Part shown: positions 29,109 through 39,147 of the stretch, in pieces
Layout of the letters: every line of letters begins with the position of its first letter
Numbering within the stretch: the first letter of the stretch is position 1
Assembly (NCBI GenBank): GCA_900637705.1
Contig: LR134390.1
Coordinates: forward strand, 248,001-312,000
Reading direction: 5' to 3'
From: Fusobacterium varium
GTDB lineage: Bacteria; Fusobacteriota; Fusobacteriia; Fusobacteriales; Fusobacteriaceae
Length of the DNA stretch: 64,000 nucleotides
Program-made: the position numbers and the translations under genes
Notes under the pieces: generated by a model
Told to the model about the DNA's origin: nothing
Databases searched by the model: none
The model's input: only the letters and a program-made list of their open reading frames with translations

Positions 29109-29822
29109 ATGGATAATTTTACTATGAATCTTAGTGTTTATGAAATAGGTTTGAGAATAGGAATGGCTATAATTATTGGTGGAATGATAGGATATGAAAG
29201 GGGTCATAATAATAGACCTGCTGGATTTAGAACTCATATACTTGTATGTTTGGGAGCAGCAGTAGTTTCTATGGTACAGGACCATTTAAGAATAAATATA
29301 GTCAGATTTGCTATGGAGAATGGAAGTGTAGCTCAGGTCATAAAAACTGACTTAGGAAGAATAGGAGCTCAAGTAGTGAGTGGTATAGGATTCTTAGGAG
29401 CAGGAACTATAATGAGAGATAAAGGGACTATAGGTGGATTGACAACAGCAGCTTCTATATGGGTAACAGGTTGTATAGGACTTGGAGTTGGTTGGGGATT
29501 TTATAGTATGTCCTTTCTTTCGGGATTGGCAGTTCTTTTAGTTCTTATAACATTAAAAAAGGTAGAAAGAAGATTTATAGACGACAAAGCAATTTCAAAA
29601 ATAGAAATAGAATATGATTCAGAAATTAATAATGGAATGTATTATTCTAATACTAATGAAATATTTAAAGAATTCAGTATTAGAGTGAGAAGTATGAAAA
29701 AAGATCCTGATAAAAATAGAATATTGTACACTCTTGTTATTCCAAGACAGTATAGTATTTTAGATCTTACATCTGAATTTTCTAAAAATAAAGAAGTAAC
29801 TTCAATAAGAATAATTAAATAA
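29109..29822 (+). CDS. MgtC/SapB family membrane protein (copy 1)
   Basis: A 237-residue protein with an N-terminal membrane domain (GMAIIIGGMIGYERG, RPAGFRTHILVCLGAA, GIGFLGAGTIM, GGLTTAASIWVTGCIGLGVG) and a small cytoplasmic C-terminal domain. These are the MgtC signatures. MgtC proteins act in low-magnesium or intracellular survival and can inhibit F-type ATP synthase; what this one does is unknown. ATG 29109 follows AGGAGGG. A close paralogue is at 32868. Confidence 0.92.
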   Translation: MDNFTMNLSVYEIGLRIGMAIIIGGMIGYERGHNNRPAGFRTHILVCLGAAVVSMVQDHLRINIVRFAMENGSVAQVIKTDLGRIGAQVVSGIGFLGAGTIMRDKGTIGGLTTAASIWVTGCIGLGVGWGFYSMSFLSGLAVLLVLITLKKVERRFIDDKAISKIEIEYDSEINNGMYYSNTNEIFKEFSIRVRSMKKDPDKNRILYTLVIPRQYSILDLTSEFSKNKEVTSIRIIK

Positions 29823-29827
29823 AATAG

Positions 29828-29875
29828 AAGACTGACTAAAAAGTTAAAATTATACTTTTATGACAAGTCAGTCTT
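29828..29875. terminator. Bidirectional terminator between MgtC and the DASS transporter
   Basis: AAGACTGACT (29828-29837) pairs with AGTCAGTCTT (29866-29875), extended inside by AAAAGT / ACTTTT. T runs lie on both strands, and it separates convergent genes. Confidence 0.8.
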
Positions 29876-29884
29876 TTTTATTTT

Positions 29885-31333
29885 TTACATAAGTATTGCA
29901 GCTATAGGATATCCCACAAATATAGTAACTATTACTGCAACTACCATAAAGATAAATCCATATTTAAACATATCAGCAGATTCTACCCATTCTGATCCAA
30001 TGGCGATAGCTATATGTGGCATAGCTGGAGGGGTAGCAAAAGCAAAAGCTGACATCATTCCAATTATAGAAACTATTGCTGGAGCAGATACAGCTCCATT
30101 AGTTGCCTGTACTAAAGGAATAGCTACTGTGGTAACAACTGTAACAGTGACCATATTAGATGAAAAGTTTGTTTGAATACAAGCCCATAAAGTAAAAATT
30201 ATGACAAGGAGCAAAGGACTTACTTCTTTCAGTATAGGAGTTAAAGTTTCTACAAGATATTGTGCTAGACCTACATGCTGATTTGTCATAGCGCTTCCTA
30301 AAGCTAGTGTACCAGCAGCCATTATAATGCTTGACCACTGAACTCCTTTTTTCATTCCTTCAGCAAAATTTAGCACAGGCTTTTCATCAAAAGACATTAT
30401 AGAATAGCAAATAACACCAAGCATGGGAGGCATAGCAGTTCCCATAGCTGAGATTTTTTTACATATTACAGGAAAATAAGGTTTTAATATACTAGGAAGA
30501 ACCCATAGAGCAACTATTATAATAAATACTCCAAGAATGGCTCTTTCTTTTTTTCTCATTGGTTTTATTTCATTTTTTAAAGCAGAAATATCTATATTTT
30601 TAATTTTTTTCATATCTGGGTTAAGTATAAATCTAAACATAAGAATTAAAAATATTGTACATATAATTCCAACAGGAACGGCAAAAGCCATATATTCAGC
30701 ATATCCTATAGTCATACCAGTAGCAGTTGTGTAAAATCCCATAGCCATTATACTGAATACATGAGCAATAGGAGTCATTCCAGCAGCAACAGACACACAG
30801 AAGGCAAGACTAATCATTAACATTTTACCTATCTTATCTCCTTTTTTTATTCCTAATATTTCATTAATTTTTTCTAATATAGGAAGAAAAACGACAAATA
30901 AAACAGAGGGAGATACAAAACACCCTATGAATATAACTGCAGAAATAAAAGATATAACAAAAAGCCAAGGACCTTTTTTAGCTATAGGACTTGTTATGAA
31001 AGAAACAGCACATCTTTTTAAAAATGGAGTTTCTGCAAGAACATGGGTACAGAGAAAAGTACACATTAAAAAAGCAAAAGTATCGTTTCCAAAAGAACTT
31101 AAAAAAACATTTTTAAATCCAATTTCTGGAATCAAACCAATTGCAGTTATGCACAATAAACTAGGCCAGTCAATAGCAACTGTAAGCCAGAGCAATAAAC
31201 TACCTAGAAATATTCCGATTACATTCATTCCTAATGGCTTCATTCCATCTGGAAGTGGAAGATATTTTACAAATAAGATTAAAAATAATGCAAGGAAGAT
31301 ACATGAGTATCTTTTTACATTTTTAGCAGACAT
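29885..31333 (-). CDS. SLC13/DASS family sodium:dicarboxylate symporter
   Basis: A 482-residue protein with about 12 to 13 hydrophobic segments. DASS features include CVSPSVLFVVFLP and SVAAGMTPIAHVF in the first half and TNQHVGLAQYLVE plus NFSSNMVTVTVV in the second half. These regions hold the sodium and carboxylate sites in VcINDY-type transporters. It would import C4-dicarboxylates or similar acids with Na+. A good GGGG site precedes the ATG at 31333. It is a single-gene unit; 31334-31562 holds its promoter region and nothing else recognised. Confidence 0.88.
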   Translation of the reverse strand: MSAKNVKRYSCIFLALFLILFVKYLPLPDGMKPLGMNVIGIFLGSLLLWLTVAIDWPSLLCITAIGLIPEIGFKNVFLSSFGNDTFAFLMCTFLCTHVLAETPFLKRCAVSFITSPIAKKGPWLFVISFISAVIFIGCFVSPSVLFVVFLPILEKINEILGIKKGDKIGKMLMISLAFCVSVAAGMTPIAHVFSIMAMGFYTTATGMTIGYAEYMAFAVPVGIICTIFLILMFRFILNPDMKKIKNIDISALKNEIKPMRKKERAILGVFIIIVALWVLPSILKPYFPVICKKISAMGTAMPPMLGVICYSIMSFDEKPVLNFAEGMKKGVQWSSIIMAAGTLALGSAMTNQHVGLAQYLVETLTPILKEVSPLLLVIIFTLWACIQTNFSSNMVTVTVVTTVAIPLVQATNGAVSAPAIVSIIGMMSAFAFATPPAMPHIAIAIGSEWVESADMFKYGFIFMVVAVIVTIFVGYPIAAILM

Positions 31334-31562
31334 AAACTTTCCCCCTTTATTTTAGAACAATATTACTCTATATAAATACATAATAATTAATAGAGTTGTT
31401 GAAAATTATATCTCGATAAGCTTTATTTGTCAATTTAAATAAAAAACCAGAAGTATTTTGCTTCTTGATAGTTCTAAAAATGTTATTATTATCCAAATAA
31501 TATAAAAAATTAATTTAATTTACATAATTATAATTGAAAGAAATAAATATTTATTATAAAAA

Positions 31563-32006
31563 TTATTCTTGAATTTTTTCTATTATTTTTCCATTATCAT
31601 ATTTTATCTCTTTGAGTTTGTTTCCTTCTTTTGAATATTCCAAGTAAATTCCATCTAATTCACCTTTAACATAATTTGCTTCTAAAATAATTTGTCCAGT
31701 GTAGTGGTATTTTTTATATAAACCATTAAGGTTTCCATCTTTATATTCAGCATCTATGTATATTTGTCCATTTTGATAAAAATGAGCATATTTTCCATCA
31801 AGTTTTCCATTTTTATAACTCATTAAAAGGAGTATTTGTCCATTCGCATATTTTTTTATTATTTTTCCAGAATATGGTTTACTCTCATTGATTATATAGA
31901 CTATTCCATTTCTTTCCTGTTTCTTAGAGATATCTATTTCTCTTTCTTTTGTGTAGCAGCTACTCAGTAGTATTATAAAAAAAATAAGTAGTAAGAATTT
32001 TTTCAT
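31563..32006 (-). CDS. MORN-repeat lipoprotein (YwqK-type)
   Basis: A 147-residue protein with a lipoprotein signal MKKFLLLIFFIILLSSC, so Cys17 would be lipidated. The body has four or five MORN-like repeats of the type GKIIKKYANGQI, GKYAHFYQNGQIY, GLYKKYHYTGQI, GIYLEYSKEGNKL. ATG 32006 follows GGAGGACA; longer in-frame starts lack a site. Databases often name such proteins 'YwqK antitoxin', but here there is no toxin partner, so a surface or membrane-associated role is more likely. Fusobacteria carry many MORN proteins. Confidence 0.82.
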   Translation of the reverse strand: MKKFLLLIFFIILLSSCYTKEREIDISKKQERNGIVYIINESKPYSGKIIKKYANGQILLLMSYKNGKLDGKYAHFYQNGQIYIDAEYKDGNLNGLYKKYHYTGQIILEANYVKGELDGIYLEYSKEGNKLKEIKYDNGKIIEKIQE

Positions 32007-32216
32007 TATTCTGTCCTCCATAAATGTAAAATATTTATACATTATATCATAGGTAAAAAAAGTTTTCCAATAAATACTCTGATAAAGAGTGAAAAATATA
32101 ATATAATAAAGGAGTAATAAAAATTTATTAAAAAATATTTTATAGCTAGAAAGGTAGGTAAAATAGATATTTGAATCAAAAGAAGTGTGAGGAAATGATA
32201 ATTTGAAAAATAAATG

Positions 32217-32245
32217 TGTACAAAAATTAAAAAGTAGTGTATAAT
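32217..32245 (+). promoter_or_regulatory. Promoter of the cold-shock gene
   Basis: TGTACA (32217-32222) and TATAAT (32240-32245) are 17 bases apart. The start would lie near 32252, leaving a leader of about 170 bases. Confidence 0.7.
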
Positions 32246-32251
32246 AATTGT

Positions 32252-32421
32252 ATAGTGATTAAGAGATTTATGTGTTTTGAAAATAATGTTTTAATATTTA
32301 ATTGAATTATTTCTTTGAAATTATCCTTTATAAGTATTAAATTTTACTAGATGTTCTTAAGTGAAAGAACATTGCAAAATGATAGATTTTTATCATTAAA
32401 AAATATTTATGGAGGTAACAA
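32252..32421 (+). promoter_or_regulatory. Long structured 5' leader of the cold-shock gene
   Basis: The leader is about 170 bases long, similar to cspA leaders. It has two hairpins near its end: ATGTTCTT / AAGAACAT at about 32352-32374 and AATGATA / TATCATT at about 32378-32397, followed by the GGAGG site. Such leaders control cspA translation by temperature-dependent folding; that role here is inferred. The stretch 32043-32216 holds no gene. Confidence 0.5.
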
Positions 32422-32619
32422 ATGAAAGGTACAGTTAAATGGTTTAATCAAGACAAAGGTTTTGGATTTATTACAGGTGAGGATGGAAAAGAAGTTTTTG
32501 CACATTATTCTCAAATTCAAAAAGATGGATTTAAAACTTTAGAAGAAAATGAAGAAGTTATATATGAAGTAACTCAAGGTCAAAAAGGGCCACAAGCTTC
32601 TAATATAAAAACTAGATAA
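32422..32619 (+). CDS. Cold-shock protein, CspA family
   Basis: A 65-residue single-domain OB-fold protein, full length. RNP1 (KGFGFITG) and RNP2 (EVFAHYSQI) are intact. It binds single-stranded RNA and DNA and acts as an RNA chaperone. A strong terminator follows directly, so it is monocistronic. Confidence 0.96.
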   Translation: MKGTVKWFNQDKGFGFITGEDGKEVFAHYSQIQKDGFKTLEENEEVIYEVTQGQKGPQASNIKTR

Positions 32620-32636
32620 TTATATTTAAAATAATC

Positions 32637-32663
32637 AGGACTAAGGAAACTTAGTCCTTTTTT
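32637..32663 (+). terminator. Terminator of the cold-shock gene
   Basis: AGGACTAAG (32637-32645), loop GAAA, CTTAGTCCT (32650-32658), then six T. A stable GNRA-capped hairpin. Confidence 0.92.
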
Positions 32664-32867
32664 AATTTTATAGAATATTTCATTTTTAATTTTATTTTAT
32701 GCTAAAAATAATATTGAGAAATAAATATTTGAAAAAAAGGTAATATTAAATATAAAAATAAATTTATGATGTAAAATAAAACATTTTATTGATTTTTATA
32801 TTTAAATGATTTATAATAGGTTGTGTTAATAATGTTAATAATGTTAAAAAATGAGGGGGAGATTTCA

Positions 32868-33577
32868 TTGAGTGAATTTACATTAGACCTCAGTATAAAA
32901 AGCATAGCTTTAAGAATATTTATAGCAATAGTTATTGGAGGAATAATAGGATATGAAAGGGGCTATAATAATAGACCAGCAGGATTTAGAACACATATAT
33001 TAGTATGTTTAGGAGCAACAATAGTTTCTTTAACTCAAGATCAACTTAGGATTAATATAGTAAAATTTGCTATGGAAACTTCAATAGTGACTCAGGTTAT
33101 AAAAACAGATTTAGGGAGAATGGGAGCACAGGTAGTAAGTGGAATAGGATTTTTAGGTGCAGGAACTATAATGAGAGAAAAAAAGACTATAGGAGGACTC
33201 ACTACAGCAGCATCAATATGGGCTACAGGCTGTATAGGTTTAGGAATAGGGTGGGGATTTTATACTATAGCTATATCTGCAGGAGTTGCTGTAATAATTG
33301 TTCTTGTTACTTTAAAAAAATTAGAAGTTTCATTAATTGAAAAGAAATTTATAGAAAAAATAGAAATTATTTATAGTAATGAAAGGAATATGGGACTTAA
33401 TCTACAAGAAACATATGAAGTTTTTAAAAATTATAATATTAAAATAAAAAATTTAAAAAAAGAATTAAATGAAAAAAAATAATGTTCACTCTTATTATAC
33501 CAAAACATTTCACACTTTTAGATTTAACAGCTGAACTTTCAACTTTGAAAAGTATCTCAGAAATAAGAGACTTTTAA
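32868..33577 (+). CDS. MgtC/SapB family membrane protein (copy 2; apparent frameshift at 33472-33479)
   Basis: A close paralogue of the gene at 29109, sharing IGYERG.NNRPAGFRTHILVCLGA and the GIGFLGAGTIMREK region. The first frame stops at 33482; an 8-A run at 33472-33479 with one more A restores 'FTLIIPKHFTLLDLTAEL', which aligns with 'YTLVIPRQYSILDLTSEF' of copy 1. The repaired protein has 236 residues from TTG 32868. This TTG follows GGGGGAG and matches the paralogue's N terminus; the ATG at 32823 lacks a site. TTGTG(n)TTAATAATG triplet-like repeats precede it. Confidence 0.86.
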
Positions 33578-33622
33578 ATAGAATAAACTTAAAATTTATA
33601 AAATATCTAGGAGGAGTAAATT

Positions 33623-34597
33623 ATGAAAAAAATATTTAAATTCTTTGGAATATTATTTGCAACAGCAACTTTATTTGGAGCTTGTGGAAAAGAAAAGGAA
33701 GTAGAATCAGCTACAAAGTACCCAAGTAAACCTGTAAATGTTATTGTAGCGTATAAAGCTGGAGGAGGAACAGATGTAGGAGCACGTATTTTAGTTTCTG
33801 AAGCTCAAAAATCATTTCCTCAACCTTTTGTTATAGTTAATAAACCAGGAGCAGATGGAGAAATAGGATATACAGAGTTATTAAAAGCAAAACCAGATGG
33901 ATATACAATTGGATTTATAAATCTTCCTACTTTTGTAAGTATACCTCTACAAAGAAAAACAAACTTTAAGAAAGAAGATGCAGCTGCTATAATGAACCAT
34001 GTTTTTGATCCAGGAGTTTTAGCAGTTAAAGCAGATAGTAAGTGGCAGACTTTAGAAGATTTTATTGAAGATGCAAAAGCTAATCCAGATAAATTAACAG
34101 TTTCAAATAATGGTACTGGAGCATCTAATCATATTGGGGCAGCTCATTTTGCATATGAAGCAGGAATAAAAATAACTCATGTTCCTTTTGGAGGAAGTAC
34201 AGATATGATTGCAGCTCTTCGTGGAAATCATGTAGATGCAACAGTGGCAAAAATCAGTGAAGTTGGAAATTTGGTTAAAAATAATGAATTACGTGTTTTA
34301 GCTGTATTTACTGAAAAGAGATTGGCAAATTTTTCTGATATACCTACTTTAAAAGAAAAAGGATATAATGTTTTATTTGGATCAGCTCGTGCTATAGTGG
34401 CTCCTAAAGGAACTCCAGATGAAGTTATAAAAACTTTGCATGATACATTTAAAACAGCTTTAGAGTCACCAGAAAATGTAGAGAAATCTAATAATTCTAA
34501 TCTTCCTCTGCAATATATGTCGCCTGAGGAATTAACAAATTTTATAAATGAACAAGAAATCTATATAAAAGAAATTGTACCTAAACTTGGGATATAG
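33623..34597 (+). CDS. tctC: Tripartite tricarboxylate transporter substrate-binding lipoprotein
   Basis: A 324-residue periplasmic binding protein of the Bug/TctC family. The signal MKKIFKFFGILFATATLFGAC ends in a lipobox, so Cys21 would be lipidated. Typical segments are NVIVAYKAGGGTDVGAR, 'ANPDKLTVSNNGTGASNHIGAAHF' in part, and THVPFGGSTDMIAALRGNHVDA. It binds a carboxylate (citrate, tartrate or similar) for TctAB. It starts behind AGGAGG and is followed by tctB after nine bases. Confidence 0.93.
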   Translation: MKKIFKFFGILFATATLFGACGKEKEVESATKYPSKPVNVIVAYKAGGGTDVGARILVSEAQKSFPQPFVIVNKPGADGEIGYTELLKAKPDGYTIGFINLPTFVSIPLQRKTNFKKEDAAAIMNHVFDPGVLAVKADSKWQTLEDFIEDAKANPDKLTVSNNGTGASNHIGAAHFAYEAGIKITHVPFGGSTDMIAALRGNHVDATVAKISEVGNLVKNNELRVLAVFTEKRLANFSDIPTLKEKGYNVLFGSARAIVAPKGTPDEVIKTLHDTFKTALESPENVEKSNNSNLPLQYMSPEELTNFINEQEIYIKEIVPKLGI

Positions 34598-34605
34598 GAG
34601 GAACA

Positions 34606-35034
34606 ATGGGTAAATATGATAAAATATTAACAATAGGTTTGTTGATATTAGAAACTTTTTATTTTGTTTTGATAAAAGCCCTCCCAGAAAATGCAGCAAA
34701 ATATCCAACATTTGTATGTGGATTATTAATTATATTAACTGCTATACTAGGAATAAAAAGTTTTACATTAAAGGAAAAATATGAAGGAAAACTTTTTGGA
34801 GATCTTCAATTGAAACAATTTTTATTTATTATAATAATTTCTGGAATATATATTTTCTTAATAGAGATACTAGGCTTTTTTGTAACAACATTTATTTATC
34901 TACTAGTGGCAATGATAGGTTTAAAAGCAGATATTAAATTAAGTTCTGTTACAAGTGTTGGATTTTGTATTCTTATATATCTGGTATTTGTAGTTTTCTT
35001 AAAGGTACCAGTACCTAGTGGATTTTTAATATAG
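34606..35034 (+). CDS. tctB: Tripartite tricarboxylate transporter small membrane subunit
   Basis: A 142-residue protein with four transmembrane helices and a polar loop in the middle, the usual TctB layout. It starts behind GGAGGAA between tctC and tctA. The small subunit supports the TctA permease. Confidence 0.9.
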   Translation: MGKYDKILTIGLLILETFYFVLIKALPENAAKYPTFVCGLLIILTAILGIKSFTLKEKYEGKLFGDLQLKQFLFIIIISGIYIFLIEILGFFVTTFIYLLVAMIGLKADIKLSSVTSVGFCILIYLVFVVFLKVPVPSGFLI

Positions 35035-35045
35035 GGGAGGATATT

Positions 35046-36524
35046 ATGTCAGATATATTATATGGATTTATAACAGCACTTAGTCCAATAAATTTAGTAG
35101 CAGCATGTGTCAGTGTGGCTATAGGGATAACAATAGGAGCTCTTCCTGGATTATCAGCTGCCATGGGAGTAGCACTTCTTATTCCTATAACATTTGGAAT
35201 GCCTGCTTCAACAGGATTGATAGTATTAGCAGGAGTTTATTGTGGAGCTATTTTTGGAGGATCAATATCAGCTATACTTATTCGTACACCAGGAACACCA
35301 GCAGCAGCAGCAACTGCAATAGATGGATATGAGCTTACATTAAAAGGAAAAGCAGGAAAAGCCTTAGGAACAGCTGTCATAGCTTCTTTTATGGGGGGGA
35401 TTCTGAGTTCAATATCTTTATATTTATTTGCTCCAACATTGGCAACACTTGCATTAAAATTTGGTCCAGCTGAATATTTTTGGTTATCAATATTTGGATT
35501 AACTATAATAGCAGGAGCAAGTACTAAATCAATAACAAAAGGGCTTATTTCAGGAGGATTAGGATTGATGATTTCCACAATAGGAATGGATCCAATGCTT
35601 GGAAATCCAAGATTTACTTTTGGAATACCAAGTCTTCTTTCAGGAATACCATTTACAGCTTCGTTAATAGGATTATTTTCAATGTCGCAAGTATTGATGC
35701 TTGCTGAAAAGAAAATAAAATCTTCTGGAAAAATGATAGATTTTGATGATAGAGTTCTTTTAAGTAGAGCAGAATTAAAACAAATATTGCCTACAACTCT
35801 TAGATCAACTGTAATAGGAAATCTTATAGGTATACTTCCAGGAGCTGGAGCAAGTATAGCATCATTTTTAGGATATAATGAAGCAAAGAGATTTTCTAAA
35901 CATAAAGAGGAGTTTGGTCATGGTAGTATAGAGGGAATCGCAGGGGCAGAAGCAGCAAACAATGCAGTCACTGGAGGTTCGTTAATTCCGACATTTACAT
36001 TGGGAATACCTGGAGAGAGTGTAACAGCTGTTCTGCTAGGAGGATTGTTGATACAAGGATTACAACCAGGACCTGATTTATTTACTATTCATGGAAAAAT
36101 AACATATACTTTCTTTGCTGGATTTATAGTAGTTAATATATTTATGCTCTTATTAGGATTGACAGGTTCAAAAATGTTTGCAAGAATATCAAGAGTTCCG
36201 GATAATTACCTTATTCCACTAATTTTTTCATTAAGTGTGATAGGTTCATATGCAATAAATAATCAAATGACTGATGTAGTAATTATGTTTGTGTTTGGAG
36301 TAATAGGGTATATTGTAAATAAATTTCAATTGAACTCAGCTTCTATAGTTTTAGCACTCATATTGGGACCAATAGGAGAAGCTGGATTAAGAAGAGCTAT
36401 AATATTAAACCATGGGAATATGGATATTTTATTTAAAAGTTCAGTATCAAAAGTTTTAATATTATTTACTATATTATCTCTATTTTCACCAATAGTAATG
36501 GCAAAATTACAAAAAGAAAATTAA
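35046..36524 (+). CDS. tctA: Tripartite tricarboxylate transporter permease
   Basis: A 492-residue permease with about 11 to 12 helices. The two conserved glycine-rich motifs are present: IGALPGLSAAMGVALLIP near residue 31 and IGILPGAGASIASFLGY near residue 265, plus TLGIPGESVTAVLLGGL. It imports carboxylates using the ion gradient together with TctB and TctC. A strong terminator follows. Confidence 0.94.
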   Translation: MSDILYGFITALSPINLVAACVSVAIGITIGALPGLSAAMGVALLIPITFGMPASTGLIVLAGVYCGAIFGGSISAILIRTPGTPAAAATAIDGYELTLKGKAGKALGTAVIASFMGGILSSISLYLFAPTLATLALKFGPAEYFWLSIFGLTIIAGASTKSITKGLISGGLGLMISTIGMDPMLGNPRFTFGIPSLLSGIPFTASLIGLFSMSQVLMLAEKKIKSSGKMIDFDDRVLLSRAELKQILPTTLRSTVIGNLIGILPGAGASIASFLGYNEAKRFSKHKEEFGHGSIEGIAGAEAANNAVTGGSLIPTFTLGIPGESVTAVLLGGLLIQGLQPGPDLFTIHGKITYTFFAGFIVVNIFMLLLGLTGSKMFARISRVPDNYLIPLIFSLSVIGSYAINNQMTDVVIMFVFGVIGYIVNKFQLNSASIVLALILGPIGEAGLRRAIILNHGNMDILFKSSVSKVLILFTILSLFSPIVMAKLQKEN

Positions 36525-36540
36525 AGAATAATTTAAATAA

Positions 36541-36573
36541 AAGAGGCTGTATATTTTTTCTATACAGCCTCTT
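36541..36573. terminator. Bidirectional terminator between tctA and the histidine kinase
   Basis: AAGAGGCTGTATA (36541-36553) pairs perfectly with TATACAGCCTCTT (36561-36573) and is flanked by A and T runs. It separates convergent genes. Confidence 0.9.
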
Positions 36574-36580
36574 TTATAAA

Positions 36581-38311
36581 TTATTTAATATCTAAAATAT
36601 TTAAAGTTATAACAAATGTGCTTCCTTTATTAATCTCACTTTTGACTTTTATTTTTCCTTTCATATTTAAAATCATATTTTTAACAATAGAAAGACCAAG
36701 ACCAGTACCTTCTATTTTGTTATTTCGTGATTTATCTACCCGATAAAATCTATGAAAGATTTTTTTTAATTCATTTTTTTCAATTCCACACCCAAAATCT
36801 TCAATGGATATAATTAATTTTAAATTTTTGATAGAAGCTATAACATTTACAGAAGTTGAAGGTTTACTGTATTTGATAGCATTATCTATTAAATTTCCAA
36901 TCACTGTTCTCAACCACTCTTCAGAAATATATGAAACAATACTTACATTTTCAATATTTGTATTAATTACTATATCTTTTTTTATTGCTATATTTTTATA
37001 AAGAGAAATAATTGTATTAAAAGTATTGGGTAGAGAAATTGTGTATATATTTTTTGAGATTTAGATGAATTTTCTATATGAGATAATTGTAATAAATCAT
37101 TTATTAAATGATTTAATCTTTGAGTTTCTCTATAGATGATATCTATAAAATATTCTAATTGTTTTCTGTCTTTAAAATGTCCTAATTTTATAGTTTCAAT
37201 AAATCCACCTATAATAGTAATAGGAGTTTTTAATTCATGAGAAGCATTAGATACAAATTCTTTACGAAGTTCTTCAGCTAATTCAAGCTTTGTAATATTT
37301 TGGATAATAATAATAACTTGCTCACTACCATCTTTCATAAAGTTTGTTTTATATGATAAATATTTTTATTTTGAGTAATTTTACCACTAAAAGCTTTTTT
37401 ATTTGCAAGAGATTTTCTTATATATTCATTAAGAAATTCTAATTCTGGATATAGAAAGATATCTGGGTATTTACTTTTCAACTGAAATTCTTTTACTGCA
37501 AAGTTATTTATTAGAATAATTTTACCTAAATAATCAATTACAATAATTCCTTCATGAAGATTATCGATAATAGCTTGAAGATTATCAGCTTTCTTTTGAA
37601 TATCTTTCAATAGAGTATTTATCTTAAAATTCATGTAATTAAAGTTTTCAGCTAGTTCTTCAATTTCATCATGAGATTCAATAAGAATAGAATTACTAAA
37701 ATTTCCTTTTGCAGTATCTTTAGTAGCTTTAATTAAAAGATCAATGGGTTTAGTAGCTCTATTGATGAAATAAATTGATAGAATAATGGATAATATTCCA
37801 GAGAGAGTTATTCCTAGAGATATAATAAGAATAGTTTCTTTTTTAAAAGCATCAAAAAGAACTAAATCTTTAGATAACATAATAATTATTGGATTACCAT
37901 TAAGAATAGTTGCACTAGTAAAAATTTCAATAGTTTGAATTTTCTTTGGAATATTTTTTATAACTCTATAAGAAATAATACCTTTTTTGGCCCTTTGAAA
38001 TTCAGCAACATCTTTAAGAGTAGTAAAAATTATACTATTATCATTAGAATCAGCAATAGGAGTACCATTTTCATCAATAAAAGTTACTCTAAAATCAGTT
38101 CTTTTTGAAAAAGATTGAGAGAGTTTATAGAGATATAAATGAGCGTTTTTATTCTCAGATAAAAATACACTGATTAATTTACTATTAGATATTCCATTGA
38201 GGAAAATAGATTGGATATAATTATTTCTAATCATTTGATTAAAAATAAGTCCAACAATTAAAGTACTGGTTAATATTAATGAAAAACATATAAGAAGAAA
38301 TTTTTTTTCAT
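36581..38311 (-). CDS. Sensor histidine kinase, HAMP-PAS type (PhoR-like; three apparent frameshifts)
   Basis: The gene is broken at T8 38301-38308, around T4 37347-37350 and at T6 37051-37056 (plus-strand runs). One base added at each gives 577 residues from ATG 38311, the normal PhoR length. Order: N-terminal membrane helix, sensor region of about 130 residues, second helix, HAMP, PAS (QAIIDNLHEGIIVIDYLG), HisKA with NASHELKTPITIIGGF, and HATPase with N box NLIDNAIKY, G1 DFGCGIE and G2 GTGLGLSIV. It is probably the partner of the response regulator encoded just upstream. The stimulus is unknown; no pst or phosphate genes are nearby. Confidence 0.85.
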
Positions 38312-38326
38312 AGTGTACTCCTAAGA

Positions 38327-39046
38327 TTAAATGTTGTCAGGTATTTTATATCCTGTTCCTCGAATTGTTTCTATGTAAGAGTTATTTTTATCTCCTAATT
38401 TTTGTCTTAATTTTCTTATATGGACATCTAAAGAACGTGTTTGATTATTATTTTCATAATTCCATACTGATTCAAATATTTTCTCTCTAGATATAACTTT
38501 TCCTTTATTAGTTAAGAGAAAAATAAGAAGTTTCAATTCTCTAATAGTTAGTTCTAAAGGATTATTATTTTTGTATACTATATTTTTTATTAAATCTATT
38601 TTTAAATCCTTATAATATATATAATTTTCATTATTTTCTAAGGAGTGGTTGTTTAAATCTATAGAAATTTCAGATTCTATCCTTCTAGAAAAAGCATTTA
38701 TGCGAGCAATAATCTCTCTCAAACTAAAAGGTTTTGTAATATAATCATCTGCTCCAATTTCAAGGCAAACTATTTTATCTATTTCTTCAGATTTTGCACT
38801 AATTATTAGTATCCTTATTTCATTTAAGGAAGAATTATTTCGTATTCGTTTACAAATATCAATTCCATTTACCTCAGGAAGCATTAAATCCAAAAGAATA
38901 ATATCAGGTTTTATTTTTTCTATTAGGGACATTACACCTTTTCCAGTATCAGTTGTAAAAACTTCATATCCATAAATTTCTAAATTTAATTTTAATAATT
39001 CTAGTATGTGTATTTCATCATCTACAATCAATATTTTTTTCCCCAT
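38327..39046 (-). CDS. OmpR/PhoB-type response regulator
   Basis: A 239-residue two-domain regulator. The receiver domain has the acidic pocket (IVDDE), the phosphorylated Asp in ILLDLMLPEVNG and the Lys in ITKPFSLREI. The winged helix is in residues about 145-239 (TIRELKLLIFLL, SREKIFESVW, RSLDVHIRKLRQKLGD, IRGTGYKI). ATG 39046 follows AGGAGGC. It lies 15 bases upstream of the kinase, forming a two-gene operon. Confidence 0.93.
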   Translation of the reverse strand: MGKKILIVDDEIHILELLKLNLEIYGYEVFTTDTGKGVMSLIEKIKPDIILLDLMLPEVNGIDICKRIRNNSSLNEIRILIISAKSEEIDKIVCLEIGADDYITKPFSLREIIARINAFSRRIESEISIDLNNHSLENNENYIYYKDLKIDLIKNIVYKNNNPLELTIRELKLLIFLLTNKGKVISREKIFESVWNYENNNQTRSLDVHIRKLRQKLGDKNNSYIETIRGTGYKIPDNI

Positions 39047-39108
39047 GAAAGCCTCCTGTTAAGACTAAATAGTTTAAGATTATTATAACATATTTTTAGT
39101 AATAATAA

Positions 39109-39138
39109 AAAGCTGAACTAGTATTTAGAACAGCTTTT
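39109..39138 (-). terminator. Terminator of the gal operon
   Basis: AAAAGCTG and CAGCTTTT pair across about 14 bases; on the minus strand T residues follow. It lies between galE and the upstream end of the response regulator gene. Confidence 0.7.
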
Positions 39139-39147
39139 ATTTTTGTT

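Noticed and set aside
30927-31355. A 142-codon plus-strand frame
   Set aside because: It is antisense to the DASS transporter; no promoter or ribosome site supports it.
31563-32006. Antitoxin of a toxin-antitoxin pair (the usual database name for YwqK-type proteins)
   Set aside because: There is a lipoprotein signal, MORN repeats, and no toxin gene beside it.
36581-39046. Assigning the two-component pair as PhoBR for phosphate
   Set aside because: Domain layout fits, but no pst, phoU or phosphatase genes are nearby, so the signal is left open.
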